From positions 310,001 to 374,000 of the forward strand of contig NZ_SMZP01000003.1 in NCBI RefSeq assembly GCF_013181195.1: a stretch of 64,000 bases of DNA, given 5' to 3'. The translations under genes and the position numbers were made by a program. This DNA is from Caulobacter sp. RHG1. GTDB lineage: Bacteria > Pseudomonadota > Alphaproteobacteria > Caulobacterales > Caulobacteraceae. How positions within the stretch are numbered: the stretch's first letter is position 1; each line of letters starts with the position of its first letter. Of the stretch, positions 18,691-28,111 are shown one piece after another. Below the pieces are notes generated by a model, which was not told the DNA's origin, made no database searches, and saw nothing but the letters and a program-made list of their open reading frames with translations.

Positions 18691-19682
18691 GCTTCAAACA
18701 TGTGGGCGTGATCGGCGCCGGGGCCTGGGGCACCGCCCTGGCCCAGGTCTGCGCCCGGGCCGGCCTTCAGGTCACCCTGCAGGCCCGCGAGCCCGAGGTG
18801 GTGGAAGCCGTCAACGCACGCCATGAGAACGCGGTGTTCCTGCCCGGCATCACGCTGGAGCCCGCGGTCAAGGCGGTCACCGATCTGGCCGGCCTCGCCG
18901 CGTGCGATCTCATTCTCGCCGTCGCCCCCGCCCAGCATCTGCGCGCGGCCCTGACGGCCTTTGCCCCGCACCATCAGGCCGGCGCGCCGATCGTGCTGTG
19001 CTCCAAGGGCGTCGAGCAGGGCTCGCTGAAACTGATGACCGACGTCGCGGCCGAGGCCCTGCCCGGTGCGCCGATCGCGGTGCTGTCGGGTCCCAGCTTC
19101 GCCGGCGAGGTGGCCCGCAACCTGCCCGCCGCCGTCACCCTGGCTTGCGAGGACGAGGCCCTGGGCAAGGCGATCGCCGAAGCCATCGCCATCCCGACCT
19201 TCCGCCCCTACACGGCCAACGACCTGATCGGGGCCGAGGCTGGCGGGGCGGTCAAGAACGTGTTGGCCATCGCCTGCGGCATCGTCGAGGGCAAGGGCCT
19301 GGGCCGTAACGCCCACGCCACGGTCATCACCCGCGGCTTCGCCGAACTGACCCGCTTGGCCGTGGCCCTGGGCGCGCGGCCCGAGACCGTCGCCGGCCTG
19401 TGCGGCCTCGGTGACCTGGTGCTCACCTGTTCCAGCCCGCAGTCGCGCAACATGAGCGTCGGCCTGGCGCTGGGCCAGGGCCTGACCCTGGAACAGGCCC
19501 TGGCCGGCAAGGTCTCGGTGGCTGAAGGCGTCGCCTCTGCCCCCGCCGTCCGCGCCCTGGCCCGCAAGGTCGGCGTCGAGGCGCCGATCAGCGAAGCGGT
19601 CGCCGCCATCCTGGCCGGCGAGGTCGAGGTCGACGCCGCCATCGCCGGGCTGCTCTCCCGCCCCCTCAAATCCGAAGCCTAG
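18687..19682 (+). CDS. gpsA: Glycerol-3-phosphate dehydrogenase [NAD(P)+]
   Basis: Makes sn-glycerol 3-phosphate from dihydroxyacetone phosphate for phospholipid synthesis. The 331-aa protein has the N-terminal nucleotide-binding [15 protein letters not shown], the CSKGVEQGS and GPSFAGEVA motifs, and the catalytic-lysine segment [15 protein letters not shown]. Start ATG overlaps the tsaD stop codon. Confidence 0.96.
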   Translation: MSFKHVGVIGAGAWGTALAQVCARAGLQVTLQAREPEVVEAVNARHENAVFLPGITLEPAVKAVTDLAGLAACDLILAVAPAQHLRAALTAFAPHHQAGAPIVLCSKGVEQGSLKLMTDVAAEALPGAPIAVLSGPSFAGEVARNLPAAVTLACEDEALGKAIAEAIAIPTFRPYTANDLIGAEAGGAVKNVLAIACGIVEGKGLGRNAHATVITRGFAELTRLAVALGARPETVAGLCGLGDLVLTCSSPQSRNMSVGLALGQGLTLEQALAGKVSVAEGVASAPAVRALARKVGVEAPISEAVAAILAGEVEVDAAIAGLLSRPLKSEA

Positions 19683-19695
19683 TAAGGACCGCCGC

Positions 19696-19983
19696 ATGGC
19701 CCTCTTCGTCGTCTACTGCAAGGACAAGCCCGGCGCGCTCGAGACGCGCGTGGCCACCCGCCCGACCCATCTCGACTATCTGAACGGTTCGACCGCCGTG
19801 AAGGCCGCCGGCCCGCTGCTGGACGACGCCGGTTCGCCGATCGGCTCGCTGCTGATCATCGAGGCCGATGACAAGGCCGCCGTGCAGACCCTGGTCGACA
19901 ACGATCCCTACACCGCCGCGGGCCTCTTCGAGAGCGTCGCGATCGACGGCTGGCGCGTCGGCGTCGGCTCGATCAACGGCTGA
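19696..19983 (+). CDS. YciI-family protein
   Basis: A 95-aa dimeric ferredoxin-like-fold (YCII) protein. The family signature is a histidine and aspartate early in the chain, here HLDYLNGS (residues 25-32), with the later IIEADDKAAVQTLVDNDPY. Members are small cytoplasmic proteins with mostly unknown reactions, some with hydrolase or dehydrochlorinase-like activity. It follows gpsA by 13 bp, and a Rieske protein starts 1 nt after its stop. Confidence 0.9.
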   Translation: MALFVVYCKDKPGALETRVATRPTHLDYLNGSTAVKAAGPLLDDAGSPIGSLLIIEADDKAAVQTLVDNDPYTAAGLFESVAIDGWRVGVGSING

Positions 19984-19984
19984 T

Positions 19985-20350
19985 TTGCGCACCGATCCGG
20001 ACAACCCCGCCCGCCCCGCGCCGGGCACGGTGCTCTGCGCGCTGGACGAGATCCCCTCGCCCGGCTCGAAGGGCTTCCGCTGGCGCCAGGGCGACGCGAT
20101 GTTCGCCGGCTTCGTCGTGCGCAAGGACGACCTGGTGGTCGGCTATCTGGACAGCTGCCCGCACGCCGGCTGGCCGCTGGCGGGGTTCGCCGGCCGCTAC
20201 CTGACCCGCGAGAACGACCTGATCCTGTGCGCCGGCCACGCGGCCCTGTTCAAGATCGAGGATGGGGCCTGCGTCGCGGGCCCCTGCCCCGGCGACAAGC
20301 TTTTTGCCTGGCCGGTAGCCGTTCGCGACGGGCAGATCGTGGTCGCCTGA
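19985..20350 (+). CDS. Rieske [2Fe-2S] domain protein, TTG start
   Basis: A stand-alone Rieske domain of about 121 aa. The cluster ligands are visible as CPHAGW (C-x-H) and CAGHAALF (C-x2-H). No ATG lies near the expected N-terminus; the TTG at 19985, one base after the yciI stop, gives LRTDPDNPARPAPGTV and a normal-length domain. An ATG at 20099 would cut off the first strands. No signal peptide, so probably a cytoplasmic ferredoxin-like carrier or nitrite-reductase NirD-like protein. Partner enzyme not obvious. Confidence 0.85.
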   Translation: MRTDPDNPARPAPGTVLCALDEIPSPGSKGFRWRQGDAMFAGFVVRKDDLVVGYLDSCPHAGWPLAGFAGRYLTRENDLILCAGHAALFKIEDGACVAGPCPGDKLFAWPVAVRDGQIVVA

Positions 20351-20359
20351 CGTTCGAAG

Positions 20360-20827
20360 CTAAGCCTTCCAGTCTCCAGACTTGCCGCCGGTCTTTTCCA
20401 GCAGGCGCACGGCTTCGATGACCATGCCCTTCTCGGCGGCCTTCAGCATGTCGTAGATCGTCAGGCAGGCCACGGACACGGCGGTCAGAGCCTCCATCTC
20501 GACGCCGGTCGGGCCGGTGGTCTTGACCCGGGCGGTGACGCTCAGCCCGCCCTCGCCCGGCTCGACCTCGACCACCACCTTCGACAGCGCCAGCGGATGG
20601 CACAGCGGGATCAGATTTGAAGTTTGCTTGGCCGCCATGACGCCAGCCAGCTCGGCCACCGCGCGGACATCGCCCTTGCGGCCTTCGCCCGACACCGCAA
20701 GAGCCAGGGTCTCGGCGCTCATCCGCACGAAGCCCGTCGCCACCGCCTCGCGCGCCGTCGAAGGCTTCTCCGAAACGTCGACCATGCGAGCCCGGCCCTG
20801 GTCGTCGATGTGGGTCAGCCTGCTCAT
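20360..20827 (-). CDS. moaC: Cyclic pyranopterin monophosphate synthase
   Basis: Second step of molybdopterin synthesis: converts the MoaA product 3',8-cyclo-GTP to cyclic pyranopterin monophosphate. The 155-aa protein shows [18 protein letters not shown] and the C-terminal [20 protein letters not shown] segment with the conserved lysine and glutamate. Last gene of moaA-moaD-moaE-moaB-moaC; its start overlaps the end of moaB by 4 nt. Confidence 0.96.
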   Translation of the reverse strand: MSRLTHIDDQGRARMVDVSEKPSTAREAVATGFVRMSAETLALAVSGEGRKGDVRAVAELAGVMAAKQTSNLIPLCHPLALSKVVVEVEPGEGGLSVTARVKTTGPTGVEMEALTAVSVACLTIYDMLKAAEKGMVIEAVRLLEKTGGKSGDWKA

Positions 20828-21375
20828 TGCTCCAGGAGCCTCGGCATCAGTTCGACCATGTTGCAGGGCTTGTGGCGGCTATCCAGCTGGGCGGCGATGA
20901 CCTTGTCCCAGCCGTCCTTCACCGCGCCGTTGCTGCCCGGCAGGCAGAAGACGAACACGCCGTCGATGATCCCGGCCGTGGCCCGCGACTGCAGAGTCGA
21001 GAGGCCGACCGTGGCGTAGGACACCAGGTGGAAGATCACCGAGAAGCCGTCGATGGTCTTGTCGAACAGCGGCTCCAGCGCCTGCACCGTCACGTCGCGG
21101 CCGGTCAGGCCGGTGCCGCCGGTGGTGACGATGGCGTCGACCACGCCGTCGGCGATCCAGGTGCGGACAGTCTGGCGGATCAGCTCGATGTCATCGCGGA
21201 CCACCGCCCGGCCGGCGAACGCATGGCCGGCGTCGCGGACGCGGTCGATCAGGATCTGGCCCGACGTGTCGGTGCTCTCGTCGCGCGTGTCGGAGATGGT
21301 CAGGACGGCGATGCGCACCGGCCTGAACGGCAGCTCCGGCTTGATCCCGCCGCCCGGCTTCAGGCCTTCCGACAT
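20824..21375 (-). CDS. moaB: Molybdenum cofactor biosynthesis protein B
   Basis: A 183-aa MoaB/MogA-fold protein that likely adenylylates molybdopterin before metal insertion. The MPT-binding signature [17 protein letters not shown] and the C-terminal [14 protein letters not shown] segment are clear. Together with moaC it is at the distal end of the moa operon. No moeA is present in this window. Confidence 0.93.
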   Translation of the reverse strand: MSEGLKPGGGIKPELPFRPVRIAVLTISDTRDESTDTSGQILIDRVRDAGHAFAGRAVVRDDIELIRQTVRTWIADGVVDAIVTTGGTGLTGRDVTVQALEPLFDKTIDGFSVIFHLVSYATVGLSTLQSRATAGIIDGVFVFCLPGSNGAVKDGWDKVIAAQLDSRHKPCNMVELMPRLLEQ

Positions 21376-21385
21376 GTCGTGCTCC

Positions 21386-21829
21386 TCAGTCCCAGCGTTC
21401 CGCGTCGGTCCTATCGCGGTCCGTCGGCTCGATCCAGCGGGCGCCGTCCGGGCAATGCTCCTTCTTCCAGAAGGGCGCGCGGCTCTTCAGATAGTCCATC
21501 AGGAAGTCGCAGGCCTCGAAGGCCTCGCGGCGGTGGCCGGCCGCCGTGGCGACGAAGACGACAGCCTCGCCCGGCGCGATCCGGCCGATGCGGTGAACGA
21601 TGCGGACGTCGTGGAGCTTGAACCGTTCGATCGCGGCCTGGGCGACCTCGCCGATCGCCGCATCGGTGAAGCCCGGATAGGCCTCCAGCTCCAGCGCCGC
21701 CGCCGCGCCGGCTTCCGCCCGCGCCAGGCCGACGAAGGTGGCGACTGCGCCGGTCTCCTGGCGATCCGCGCAGAAGGCGGTGACCAGGGCGCCGGGTTCG
21801 AACGGCTGGTCAGTGAGGGTAACGATCAT
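21386..21829 (-). CDS. moaE: Molybdopterin synthase catalytic subunit
   Basis: Large subunit of molybdopterin synthase, which adds two dithiolene sulfurs to cyclic pyranopterin using thiocarboxylated MoaD. The 147-aa protein contains the family motif DYLKSRAPFWKKE with the active-site lysines, and HRIGRIAPGEAVVFV. It overlaps moaD by 4 nt, matching the 1:1 complex. Confidence 0.95.
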   Translation of the reverse strand: MIVTLTDQPFEPGALVTAFCADRQETGAVATFVGLARAEAGAAAALELEAYPGFTDAAIGEVAQAAIERFKLHDVRIVHRIGRIAPGEAVVFVATAAGHRREAFEACDFLMDYLKSRAPFWKKEHCPDGARWIEPTDRDRTDAERWD

Positions 21830-22065
21830 CCGCCGCTCATCGGTGGCAGGAAGGCGACCTCGGTTCCGGCGGCCAGGATGGCCTCGCCGCGCACCAACGC
21901 CTTGTCGACGGCGACCTGAACGCCGGGGCCGGCCAGAGCCTCGCCCAACACCGCGTCATCGGCCGCCAGCGCGCTCCGTAGGGTCGCAAGGTCGCCGGCG
22001 TCGATGCTGCGCTCGCGCCAGCCGGCCTGGTCGGCCAGACGTCCGAACAGCAGCACCCGCGCCAT
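21826..22065 (-). CDS. moaD: Molybdopterin synthase sulfur carrier subunit
   Basis: A 79-aa ubiquitin-fold sulfur carrier. It starts MARVLLFGRLADQAGW and ends in the required Gly-Gly (FLPPMSGG), which is activated as a thiocarboxylate. It is directly downstream of moaA with no gap and overlaps moaE. Confidence 0.95.
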   Translation of the reverse strand: MARVLLFGRLADQAGWRERSIDAGDLATLRSALAADDAVLGEALAGPGVQVAVDKALVRGEAILAAGTEVAFLPPMSGG

Positions 22066-23100
22066 CTAGCCTCCAGTCGTCGACATGTGGCGGGCCACGG
22101 CCGGACGGGCGGCGGCGATCTGGAAGTCGTGACCCTTGGGCTTGGAGCCGATCGCCGCGAAGATCGCCTGGCGCAGCTCGGCGTCGGTCGCGCCGGCCCG
22201 CAGAACGGCTCGCAGGTCGCTGGCGTCATCCCGGCCCAGGCAGGTGTGCAGGGTGCCGGTGCAGGTCAGCCGCACCCGGTTGCACGTGTCGCAGAAATGG
22301 TTGCTGAGCGGCGTGATGAAGCCCAGCCGCCCGCCGGTCTCGGCCACGCGCGTGTAGCGAGCCGGACCACCCGTCGCATGGTGAATGTCGTCCAGGGTCC
22401 AGAAGGATGACAGCTCGCGGCGCACGTCCTTCAGCGACAGATATTGGTCCGTGCGGTCCTGCTCGACCTCGCCCAAGGGCATGGTCTCGATCAGGGTCAT
22501 GTCGCAGCCGCGGGCATGGGCCCAGGCGATCAGGTCCGGCAGCTCGGCGGCGTTGTCGTCCTTCAGGGCGACGGCGTTGATCTTGATGGCGATGCCTGCG
22601 GCCAAGGCGGCGTCGACGCCCGCGATCACCTGCGCCAGATTGCCGCCGCGGGTCAGCTTGCGGAAGAGATCGGGCTTCAGCGTATCGAGCGAGACATTGA
22701 CCCGCCGAACGCCGTATCGCGCCAGGTCGGCGGCATGCTGCGCCAGCTGCGTGCCGTTGGTGGTCAGGGTCAACTCGTCCAACGCGCCGCTTCGCAAGTG
22801 CCGCGACAGGCTGGCGACCAGCTGCATGAAGCCCTTGCGCACCAGCGGCTCGCCGCCGGTCAGGCGCAACTTGCGCACGCCCAACCCCACGAAGGTCGAG
22901 GCCAGACGGTCCAGCTCCTCGAGCGTCAGCACATCCGCCTTCGGCAGGAAGGTCATGTGCTCGGCCATGCAATAGACGCAGCGCAGGTCGCAACGATCGG
23001 TCACCGAAACCCGCAGATAGGTGACGGCGCGGCCGAACCCGTCGATGAGGCGAGGCTCTGTACGGACCGCTTGCGCGGGGATGTCGTCATAGGGCGTCAT
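22066..23100 (-). CDS. moaA: GTP 3',8-cyclase
   Basis: Radical-SAM enzyme for the first step of molybdopterin synthesis. The 344-aa protein carries the N-terminal CDLRCVYC cluster motif and the C-terminal second-cluster cysteines ([18 protein letters not shown]). It ends in the conserved Gly-Gly tail (STTGG) that reaches into the active site. The ATG at 23100 ([10 protein letters not shown]) is chosen; longer frames overlap the divergent mocA-like gene. First gene of the moa operon. Confidence 0.96.
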   Translation of the reverse strand: MTPYDDIPAQAVRTEPRLIDGFGRAVTYLRVSVTDRCDLRCVYCMAEHMTFLPKADVLTLEELDRLASTFVGLGVRKLRLTGGEPLVRKGFMQLVASLSRHLRSGALDELTLTTNGTQLAQHAADLARYGVRRVNVSLDTLKPDLFRKLTRGGNLAQVIAGVDAALAAGIAIKINAVALKDDNAAELPDLIAWAHARGCDMTLIETMPLGEVEQDRTDQYLSLKDVRRELSSFWTLDDIHHATGGPARYTRVAETGGRLGFITPLSNHFCDTCNRVRLTCTGTLHTCLGRDDASDLRAVLRAGATDAELRQAIFAAIGSKPKGHDFQIAAARPAVARHMSTTGG

Positions 23101-23130
23101 ATCCAGGATCAAGAATAGGCGCTGAGGCCC

Positions 23131-23721
23131 ATGACGCAAAGCGATACCGGAGCATTGGACGCCATCGTGCTCGCCGCAGGCCGCGGCGCCCGCTTCGGCG
23201 GCGATAAGCTGCTGGCCAGGCTCAATGGTCGCCCCCTGATCGTCGGCGCGCTGCGCACGGCCCTGGCGGCCCGGGTGCGCCGGGTGTTCGTGGCGGTCGG
23301 CGAGGATCCTGCCCTCCGTGCGGCGATCACGGCGGAATCCGAGCGCCTGATCCTCGTCCCGGTGGCCGACGCCGCCGAGGGCATGGGCGCCTCGCTGAGG
23401 ACAACGGCGGCGCGGGTTCCGGACGACGCCGGCGGCGTCTTCGTGTTCCTGGGCGACATGCCGGCCATCGCGCCGGCGACGGTGGAAACCCTTGCGGCGG
23501 CCCTGGCCGGACCCGAGCACATCGTCGCGCCCAGCTTCGAAGGCCGGCGCGGCCATCCCGTGCTGTTCGGCGCTGCCTGGCTGCCGGCGTTGCGCGCCCT
23601 GTCCGGCGACGAGGGCGCCCGCGCCATTCTGCAGACGGCGCAGCGCCTGACGCTGGTTCCGGTCCAGGACCCTGGCGTGCTGCTGGACGTCGATCGACCC
23701 GAGGACCTGCTGCGCCTCTAG
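23131..23721 (+). CDS. mocA: MocA/MobA-like nucleotidyltransferase (molybdopterin cytidylyltransferase type)
   Basis: A 196-aa NTP-transferase with the N-terminal signature [17 protein letters not shown], the metal-binding segment [10 protein letters not shown], and [11 protein letters not shown]. These match MocA-type enzymes that add CMP to molybdopterin for xanthine-oxidase-family enzymes better than GMP-adding MobA. Divergent from moaA (30 bp). The two-subunit molybdo-hydroxylase at 25.2-27.9 kb belongs to the family that needs the cytidine form, which supports the call. Its stop shares CTAG with the convergent small gene at 23718. Confidence 0.85.
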   Translation: MTQSDTGALDAIVLAAGRGARFGGDKLLARLNGRPLIVGALRTALAARVRRVFVAVGEDPALRAAITAESERLILVPVADAAEGMGASLRTTAARVPDDAGGVFVFLGDMPAIAPATVETLAAALAGPEHIVAPSFEGRRGHPVLFGAAWLPALRALSGDEGARAILQTAQRLTLVPVQDPGVLLDVDRPEDLLRL

Positions 23722-23936
23722 TGCAGCGGCGCGGCCTTGGCGACGAGCGTGCGCCGGACCTGGTCGACCAGCCTCAGAGCCGCGTCGGTGTCGTCATGTT
23801 CCTGCAGCGCCATCAGTCGGGCGATCAGCGCCGTCAGGATGCGCTTCTGGTCCTCGCCGACCTTGGCGAAGCTGTTGCGGAACTCGGCGACCTCCTGCTC
23901 GTCGGCCAGCTCGACCTCATGACCAAGCTTCTTCAT
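23718..23936 (-). CDS. Hypothetical helical protein (72 aa)
   Basis: A charged, fully helical-looking 72-aa protein ([19 protein letters not shown], then [18 protein letters not shown]) without signal or membrane segment. It overlaps the 3' end of the upstream membrane gene by 20 nt, so the pair is probably co-translated. Family not recognised. Confidence 0.68.
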   Translation of the reverse strand: MKKLGHEVELADEQEVAEFRNSFAKVGEDQKRILTALIARLMALQEHDDTDAALRLVDQVRRTLVAKAAPLH

Positions 23937-24360
23937 TGGCCCGCCCCCGGGCCTTTTGCCGCCCTCGGAGCGTCACCCAGATGGCGACGACCAGCACCAC
24001 CATCTGGCACAGCACGATGACGTTGTTGGCGGCCAGGAAGCCGTAGCGATGGACGTCCGGATCCAGCAGGGCGACGACCCGGGCCAGCACCAGCAGCAGC
24101 ATCAGCGCCGCCAGCACCGCCGACCACAGCCGCCGCCAGCGCAGCGACACCCAGATGACCAGCAGGGTGACATTGGTGTCGATCACCGCCACCGGCATGT
24201 CCCAGTCGCCTCGGCTGAGGTTGGAGACGGCGGGCGTCAGCATCCAGCCGATGATGAACGCGGCCGCCGACCAGCGCAGCGGAGGATCGCCTTTCCAGAT
24301 CGCCGTCCCACAGATCGCCAGAGCGACCAGATAAAGGACGTAGGGCATCAGCAGGGGCAC
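23917..24360 (-). CDS. Hypothetical four-helix membrane protein (147 aa)
   Basis: Four hydrophobic segments (about residues 5-20, 29-45, 64-96 broken, 108-128) and a basic cytoplasmic tail ([13 protein letters not shown]). DWDMPVAVIDTNVTLLVIW lies between helices 2 and 3. It may start at the ATG at 24360 or 12 nt downstream. Family not recognised. It is followed, overlapping, by the 72-aa helical gene; the pair may act together. Confidence 0.7.
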   Translation of the reverse strand: MPLLMPYVLYLVALAICGTAIWKGDPPLRWSAAAFIIGWMLTPAVSNLSRGDWDMPVAVIDTNVTLLVIWVSLRWRRLWSAVLAALMLLLVLARVVALLDPDVHRYGFLAANNVIVLCQMVVLVVAIWVTLRGRQKARGRANEEAWS

Positions 24361-24493
24361 GGTTCGATCCCGAAACGAGCGGGCGCCAGGATCGCTGGCC
24401 AGATGAGACGCATGATCTGTTCATGCCGCAAGGTTCCTGTCACGCGGTCATGCGACCGCGCGTCGTGGGTTCGAGACGCTTACAAGGGTTGAG

Positions 24494-25183
24494 CTAGACG
24501 CGCTGTTGCAGCGTCAGCATCAGGCTCCGCAGGGCGAAGGCCGTGATCGCCAGCAGCACCGCGGAGGCCGCGGCGATGGCGAGCACCAGGCCCAGCCACT
24601 GGAGGGGATTCAGCTCATGGCGCCAATCCCGCCTCCCAGCGGCCTGTCGTCGGTCAGAAAGGCCGTCGCCGCCAGCACCCGCAACAAGGTCTTGGACGGC
24701 GGCTCGCCAGCGGCCTGGGCCTTGCGCAAGGCCGACACCGCCTCGGGCACCAGGGCTCCACGCTCCGGCGTCCCCGCCAGCAGGGTCAAGCCCTCCTCCA
24801 GCGCGCCCCAGCTGGCCATGAAGAAAGCCGATCCGGTCTGGGGCGAGCCCGTCGGTGGAGGCGTCGTCAAGGTCTCGCTCATGGCCGGCTCCGATCTCGC
24901 TCCCAGCAAGCGGCGCCTCAGTGAACGGTACCAGATCGTCTGGTCGCCTACGGTAGTCATTACCGGGGTCGCCGCCCTCCCAGGCGACAAAGGCCAGGGC
25001 CGCGTCGCGACGGCTCAGGCCGGCCAGACGCCGCCGAGCGCTGAGCACGTGCATCTCGACCGTTTTCGGCGACAGACCAAGCGCTCTGGCAATCTCCTTC
25101 GACTGCAGATGCGCTGCGATCAACCGCAGAATCTCGCGTTCTCTCGGCGTCAGCTTCTCGAAAGCCGTAGTGCGATCGACCAT
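24494..25183 (-). CDS. LuxR-type HTH protein with C-terminal membrane anchor
   Basis: A 229-aa frame. Residues 11-66 are a clear LuxR/GerE HTH (LTPREREILRLIAAHLQSKE, then SPKTVEMHVLSARRRL). Residues about 190-229 form a membrane segment (WLGLVLAIAAASAVLLAITA). HTH plus linker plus C-terminal helix is an architecture I associate with sphingomonads and Caulobacterales. The middle 110 residues are G/R/D-rich and look non-coding in this frame, while another frame (24610-24882) looks coding there. A GTG at 25222 is an alternative start. Either the linker is genuinely loose or compensating frameshifts have occurred. Confidence 0.65.
   Translation of the reverse strand: MVDRTTAFEKLTPREREILRLIAAHLQSKEIARALGLSPKTVEMHVLSARRRLAGLSRRDAALAFVAWEGGDPGNDYRRRPDDLVPFTEAPLAGSEIGAGHERDLDDASTDGLAPDRIGFLHGQLGRAGGGLDPAGGDAGAWSPGARGGVGLAQGPGRWRAAVQDLVAGAGGDGLSDRRQAAGRRDWRHELNPLQWLGLVLAIAAASAVLLAITAFALRSLMLTLQQRV
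24610..24882 (-). CDS. Nested 90-aa reading frame inside the LuxR-type gene
   Basis: Lies wholly within the linker region of the LuxR-type gene, one frame over. The ATG at 24882 has a GGAG upstream. The protein looks real: a proline/threonine N-terminus, then a helical globular stretch (ASWGALEEGLTLLAGTPERG, LRKAQAAGEPPSKTLLRVLA) ending GGGIGAMS. Third-position GC in this frame is high, as in true genes nearby. No family recognised. It may be a separate overlapping gene, or the true middle of a protein split by two compensating frameshifts. Confidence 0.5.
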   Translation of the reverse strand: MSETLTTPPPTGSPQTGSAFFMASWGALEEGLTLLAGTPERGALVPEAVSALRKAQAAGEPPSKTLLRVLAATAFLTDDRPLGGGIGAMS

Positions 25184-25248
25184 GGCGCGAGCATGCTTGG
25201 CCACGCGCGCCACGTCCAGCACGTCACGCGAGAACCTTTTGAGACTGC

Positions 25249-27417
25249 TCAGGCCTGCACGAACGGCAGACGCGTCGTCGCGGTCTTGCTCAGCGCCAGC
25301 AGCGCGTTGGCGACCGCCGGGGCGATCACCGGCGTGCCGGGCTCGCCCACGCCGCTGGGCGGGTTGCCCGACGGCAGAATGTGAGTCTCGACCGTCGGCG
25401 CTTCGTTAATCCGGAGGACGCGGTAGGTGTCGAAGTTGCTCTGGTCGACCTTGCCGTCGGTCAGGGTCACCTCACCGAACAGGGCGGCGGACAGGCCATA
25501 GCAGGTCCCGCCCTCCATCTGGGCGGCGATCTGGTCGGGCGAGACGGCGACGCCGCAGTCGATGGCGGTGACCACGCGGCCCACGCGCGGCGTTCCGTTC
25601 TCCAGCTTGACCTCGGCGATCTGGGCGACGACCGAGCCGAAGCACTCGTGTACCGCCACGCCGCGCGTCCAGCCGGCGGCCGCCTTGGGCCCGGCCTTCT
25701 CGACGGCCAGATTCAGCACGGCCAGGTGACGCTCCGCGCCGGCCTTGGCGTAGAGCGCCTTGCGGTACTCGATCGGATCCTTGCCGGCCTTCAAGGCCAG
25801 TTGGTCGATCGTGTGCTCCATGACGAAGGCGGTGTGGGTCGCGCCCACCGAGCGCCACCACAGCACCGGCACGCCCACCTCGGGCAGGGCCAGCTGGGCG
25901 TCGACGATGGGCGTGGCCTTCAGATAGGGCGAGCCGGCCGTGCCCTCGATCGCCGTCTGATCCGGCCCCTTGGACGGCATCGGCGAGCCCTTCATGATCG
26001 ACTGGGTGACGATCCGGTGACGCCAGGCGGCGGGGAAGCCGTCCTTGTCCAGCTTGACCTTCAGGGCGTGGACGGTGATCGGCCGGAAATAGCCGGCCTG
26101 CATGTCGTCCTCGCGCGTCCAGACCAGCTTCACCGGCCGGCCCTTGCCGACCTTCTTGGCGATGTGGACGCACTCGGCGGAATAGTCGGATGGGAAGTTG
26201 GCGCGCCGGCCGAACGAGCCGCCGGCGAAGATGGTCTCGATCTCGACCGAGCCCGGCAGACAGCCGACGATCTTGGCCGCGTTCAGCTGGTCCAGGGTCT
26301 GGCCTTGCGAACCAAACACCATCTTGACCTTGGCGCCGTCGACCGAGGCCACGCAGTTCATCGGCTCCATGGTCGCATGGGCCAGATAGGGGAATTCGTA
26401 GGTCGCCTCCAGGACCTGCTCTCCGGCCTTGGGCGCTGCATCCAGGACGGTCGCGTCGCCGCGCTGGTCGAAGCCTTCCCAGGGGGTCTCGGTGTTCTTG
26501 CCGACCGCGACATCCTTGAAGAGCTGGGTGATGGCGGCCGAGCCGCGCTTTTCGGCCTTGTCCTCGTCCCACTCGACGCTCAGCGCCTCGCGGCCCATGC
26601 GGGCGGCATAGGTGTTCTGGGCGACGACGGCGACGCCGGTCGGGATCTCGAACACGGCGACGACGCCGGCGACCTTCTTGGCCTCGGCGGCGTCGAAGCT
26701 CTTGACCTTGGCCCCGAACCGCGGGGCGTGGGCGACCACCGCCGTCAGCATGTCGGGCAGGCGAACGTCCTGGGTGTAGCGGGCCGTGCCGTCGCTCTTG
26801 GCCTGGGCGTCCTTGCGGCGCACGCGGTCGGTGCCGATCAGCGTGAAGGTCTTGGGGTCCTTCAGCTTGACGTCGGTCGGGGCTGGAACCTTGGCGGCGT
26901 CGGCCAGCAGCTCGCCGAAGGTCGCGGTCTTGCCTGACGTGTGGCTGACGACGCTGTCCTTGACCGTGATCTCGCCGACCGCGACGTTCCAGCGATTGGC
27001 GGCGGCCTGGACGAACATCGCCCGCGCCCCGGCGCCGGCCTTGCGCAGCTGCTCCCACGAGTTGGAGATCGCCGACGAGCCGCCGGTCAGCTGGGCGCCG
27101 GCCGTGGCGTTGCCATAGAGCTTGGCGTTGGCGGGGGCGTGTTCGACCAGCACCCGGGTCCAGTCGGCGTCCAGCTCCTCGGCGACGATGGCCGCCAGGC
27201 CCGCGTGATTGCCCTGGCCCATCTCCTGGTGCTTGTTCATCACCGTCACCACGCCGTCCTGCGCGATGCGGATAAAGGGACCGAAGGCCCCGATCTCGAC
27301 GTCGGAACCGGCGCTCATCAGGTCGGCGGGCGAGCAGCCGACCACCAGCGCCCCGCCGACCAGGGCCGAGGCGACGACCACTTCCCGGCGGGTCGGTTGC
27401 TTGAAGGGCGCGTTCAT
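25249..27417 (-). CDS. Molybdopterin-dependent oxidoreductase, large subunit (isoquinoline 1-oxidoreductase beta type)
   Basis: A 722-aa xanthine-oxidase-family catalytic subunit. The N-terminus has a twin-arginine signal ([15 protein letters not shown]10-R11) and a possible lipobox (VVGC, C28), so the folded enzyme is exported. Two molybdopterin-binding lobes follow, with [14 protein letters not shown] and the catalytic-glutamate segment GVGEPGTPV (E692). It oxidises a heterocycle or aldehyde and likely passes electrons through the 2Fe-2S subunit to a periplasmic cytochrome, since no FAD subunit is encoded. Substrate unknown. It overlaps the small-subunit stop (ATGA). Confidence 0.93.
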   Translation of the reverse strand: MNAPFKQPTRREVVVASALVGGALVVGCSPADLMSAGSDVEIGAFGPFIRIAQDGVVTVMNKHQEMGQGNHAGLAAIVAEELDADWTRVLVEHAPANAKLYGNATAGAQLTGGSSAISNSWEQLRKAGAGARAMFVQAAANRWNVAVGEITVKDSVVSHTSGKTATFGELLADAAKVPAPTDVKLKDPKTFTLIGTDRVRRKDAQAKSDGTARYTQDVRLPDMLTAVVAHAPRFGAKVKSFDAAEAKKVAGVVAVFEIPTGVAVVAQNTYAARMGREALSVEWDEDKAEKRGSAAITQLFKDVAVGKNTETPWEGFDQRGDATVLDAAPKAGEQVLEATYEFPYLAHATMEPMNCVASVDGAKVKMVFGSQGQTLDQLNAAKIVGCLPGSVEIETIFAGGSFGRRANFPSDYSAECVHIAKKVGKGRPVKLVWTREDDMQAGYFRPITVHALKVKLDKDGFPAAWRHRIVTQSIMKGSPMPSKGPDQTAIEGTAGSPYLKATPIVDAQLALPEVGVPVLWWRSVGATHTAFVMEHTIDQLALKAGKDPIEYRKALYAKAGAERHLAVLNLAVEKAGPKAAAGWTRGVAVHECFGSVVAQIAEVKLENGTPRVGRVVTAIDCGVAVSPDQIAAQMEGGTCYGLSAALFGEVTLTDGKVDQSNFDTYRVLRINEAPTVETHILPSGNPPSGVGEPGTPVIAPAVANALLALSKTATTRLPFVQA

Positions 27418-27944
27418 TGGCCGGCTCCACGCGTGGTCGCGCCCGAACCGGCGACGATGGCCGCATCGATGTCGGCATGGGGCTCGCCGCGCGGCGGACC
27501 GGTGTCGGCCGCGTCCTTGATCGCCGCTCGGATCCGCTGATACGCGCCGCAGCGACAGATGTTGCCGGACATGGCGCTGTCGATGTCCTCGTCGGACGGC
27601 TTTGCCTGGCGCTCCAGCAGAGCGACGGCCGACATGATCTGGCCCGACTGGCAGTACCCGCATTGGGGCACGTCGTGGCGCACCCAGGCCTGCTGCACCG
27701 GATGGCCGCCGCCCAGCCCTTCGATCGTCGTGATCTTGGCCGAGCCGACCGCCTCGATCGGCGTCACGCAAGAGCGCCTCGGCTCGCCGTCGACATGCAC
27801 GGTGCAGGCCCCGCACTGGGCCAGGCCGCAGCCGAACTTCGTGCCCGTCAGGCCCAGCTCGTCGCGCAGCACCCACAGCAGCGGCGTGTCGGGACTGGCC
27901 TGCACGGCCACGGGCTTGCCATTGATGTCGAGCGTCACGGCCAT
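27414..27944 (-). CDS. [2Fe-2S] small subunit of the molybdo-hydroxylase
   Basis: A 176-aa partner of the large subunit. The N-terminal plant-type ferredoxin cluster is bound by C39, C44, C47 and C59 ([13 protein letters not shown]). The second cluster is bound by C95, C98, C130 and C132 ([10 protein letters not shown] and NICRCGAY). It has no signal peptide, so it would be carried through the Tat system with the large subunit. ATG at 27944 is preceded by GGGAGG. The tail after residue 150 is longer than in most relatives and alanine-rich. Confidence 0.94.
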   Translation of the reverse strand: MAVTLDINGKPVAVQASPDTPLLWVLRDELGLTGTKFGCGLAQCGACTVHVDGEPRRSCVTPIEAVGSAKITTIEGLGGGHPVQQAWVRHDVPQCGYCQSGQIMSAVALLERQAKPSDEDIDSAMSGNICRCGAYQRIRAAIKDAADTGPPRGEPHADIDAAIVAGSGATTRGAGQ

Positions 27945-28111
27945 GCTCTTCGCCTCCCAGCGAGCTTCCGGAAGAATGATAACACTGTTCACATCCGGCT
28001 TGGCCAGAGCGATCTGAAGACAGAACGCACGGAAACGGTCGATCGCTTCCCTGGCGTCGCGGCGGCGAAACCCGTTATGCTCCAAGGCAGCATCGCCTGG
28101 AGGTCTCCGAC

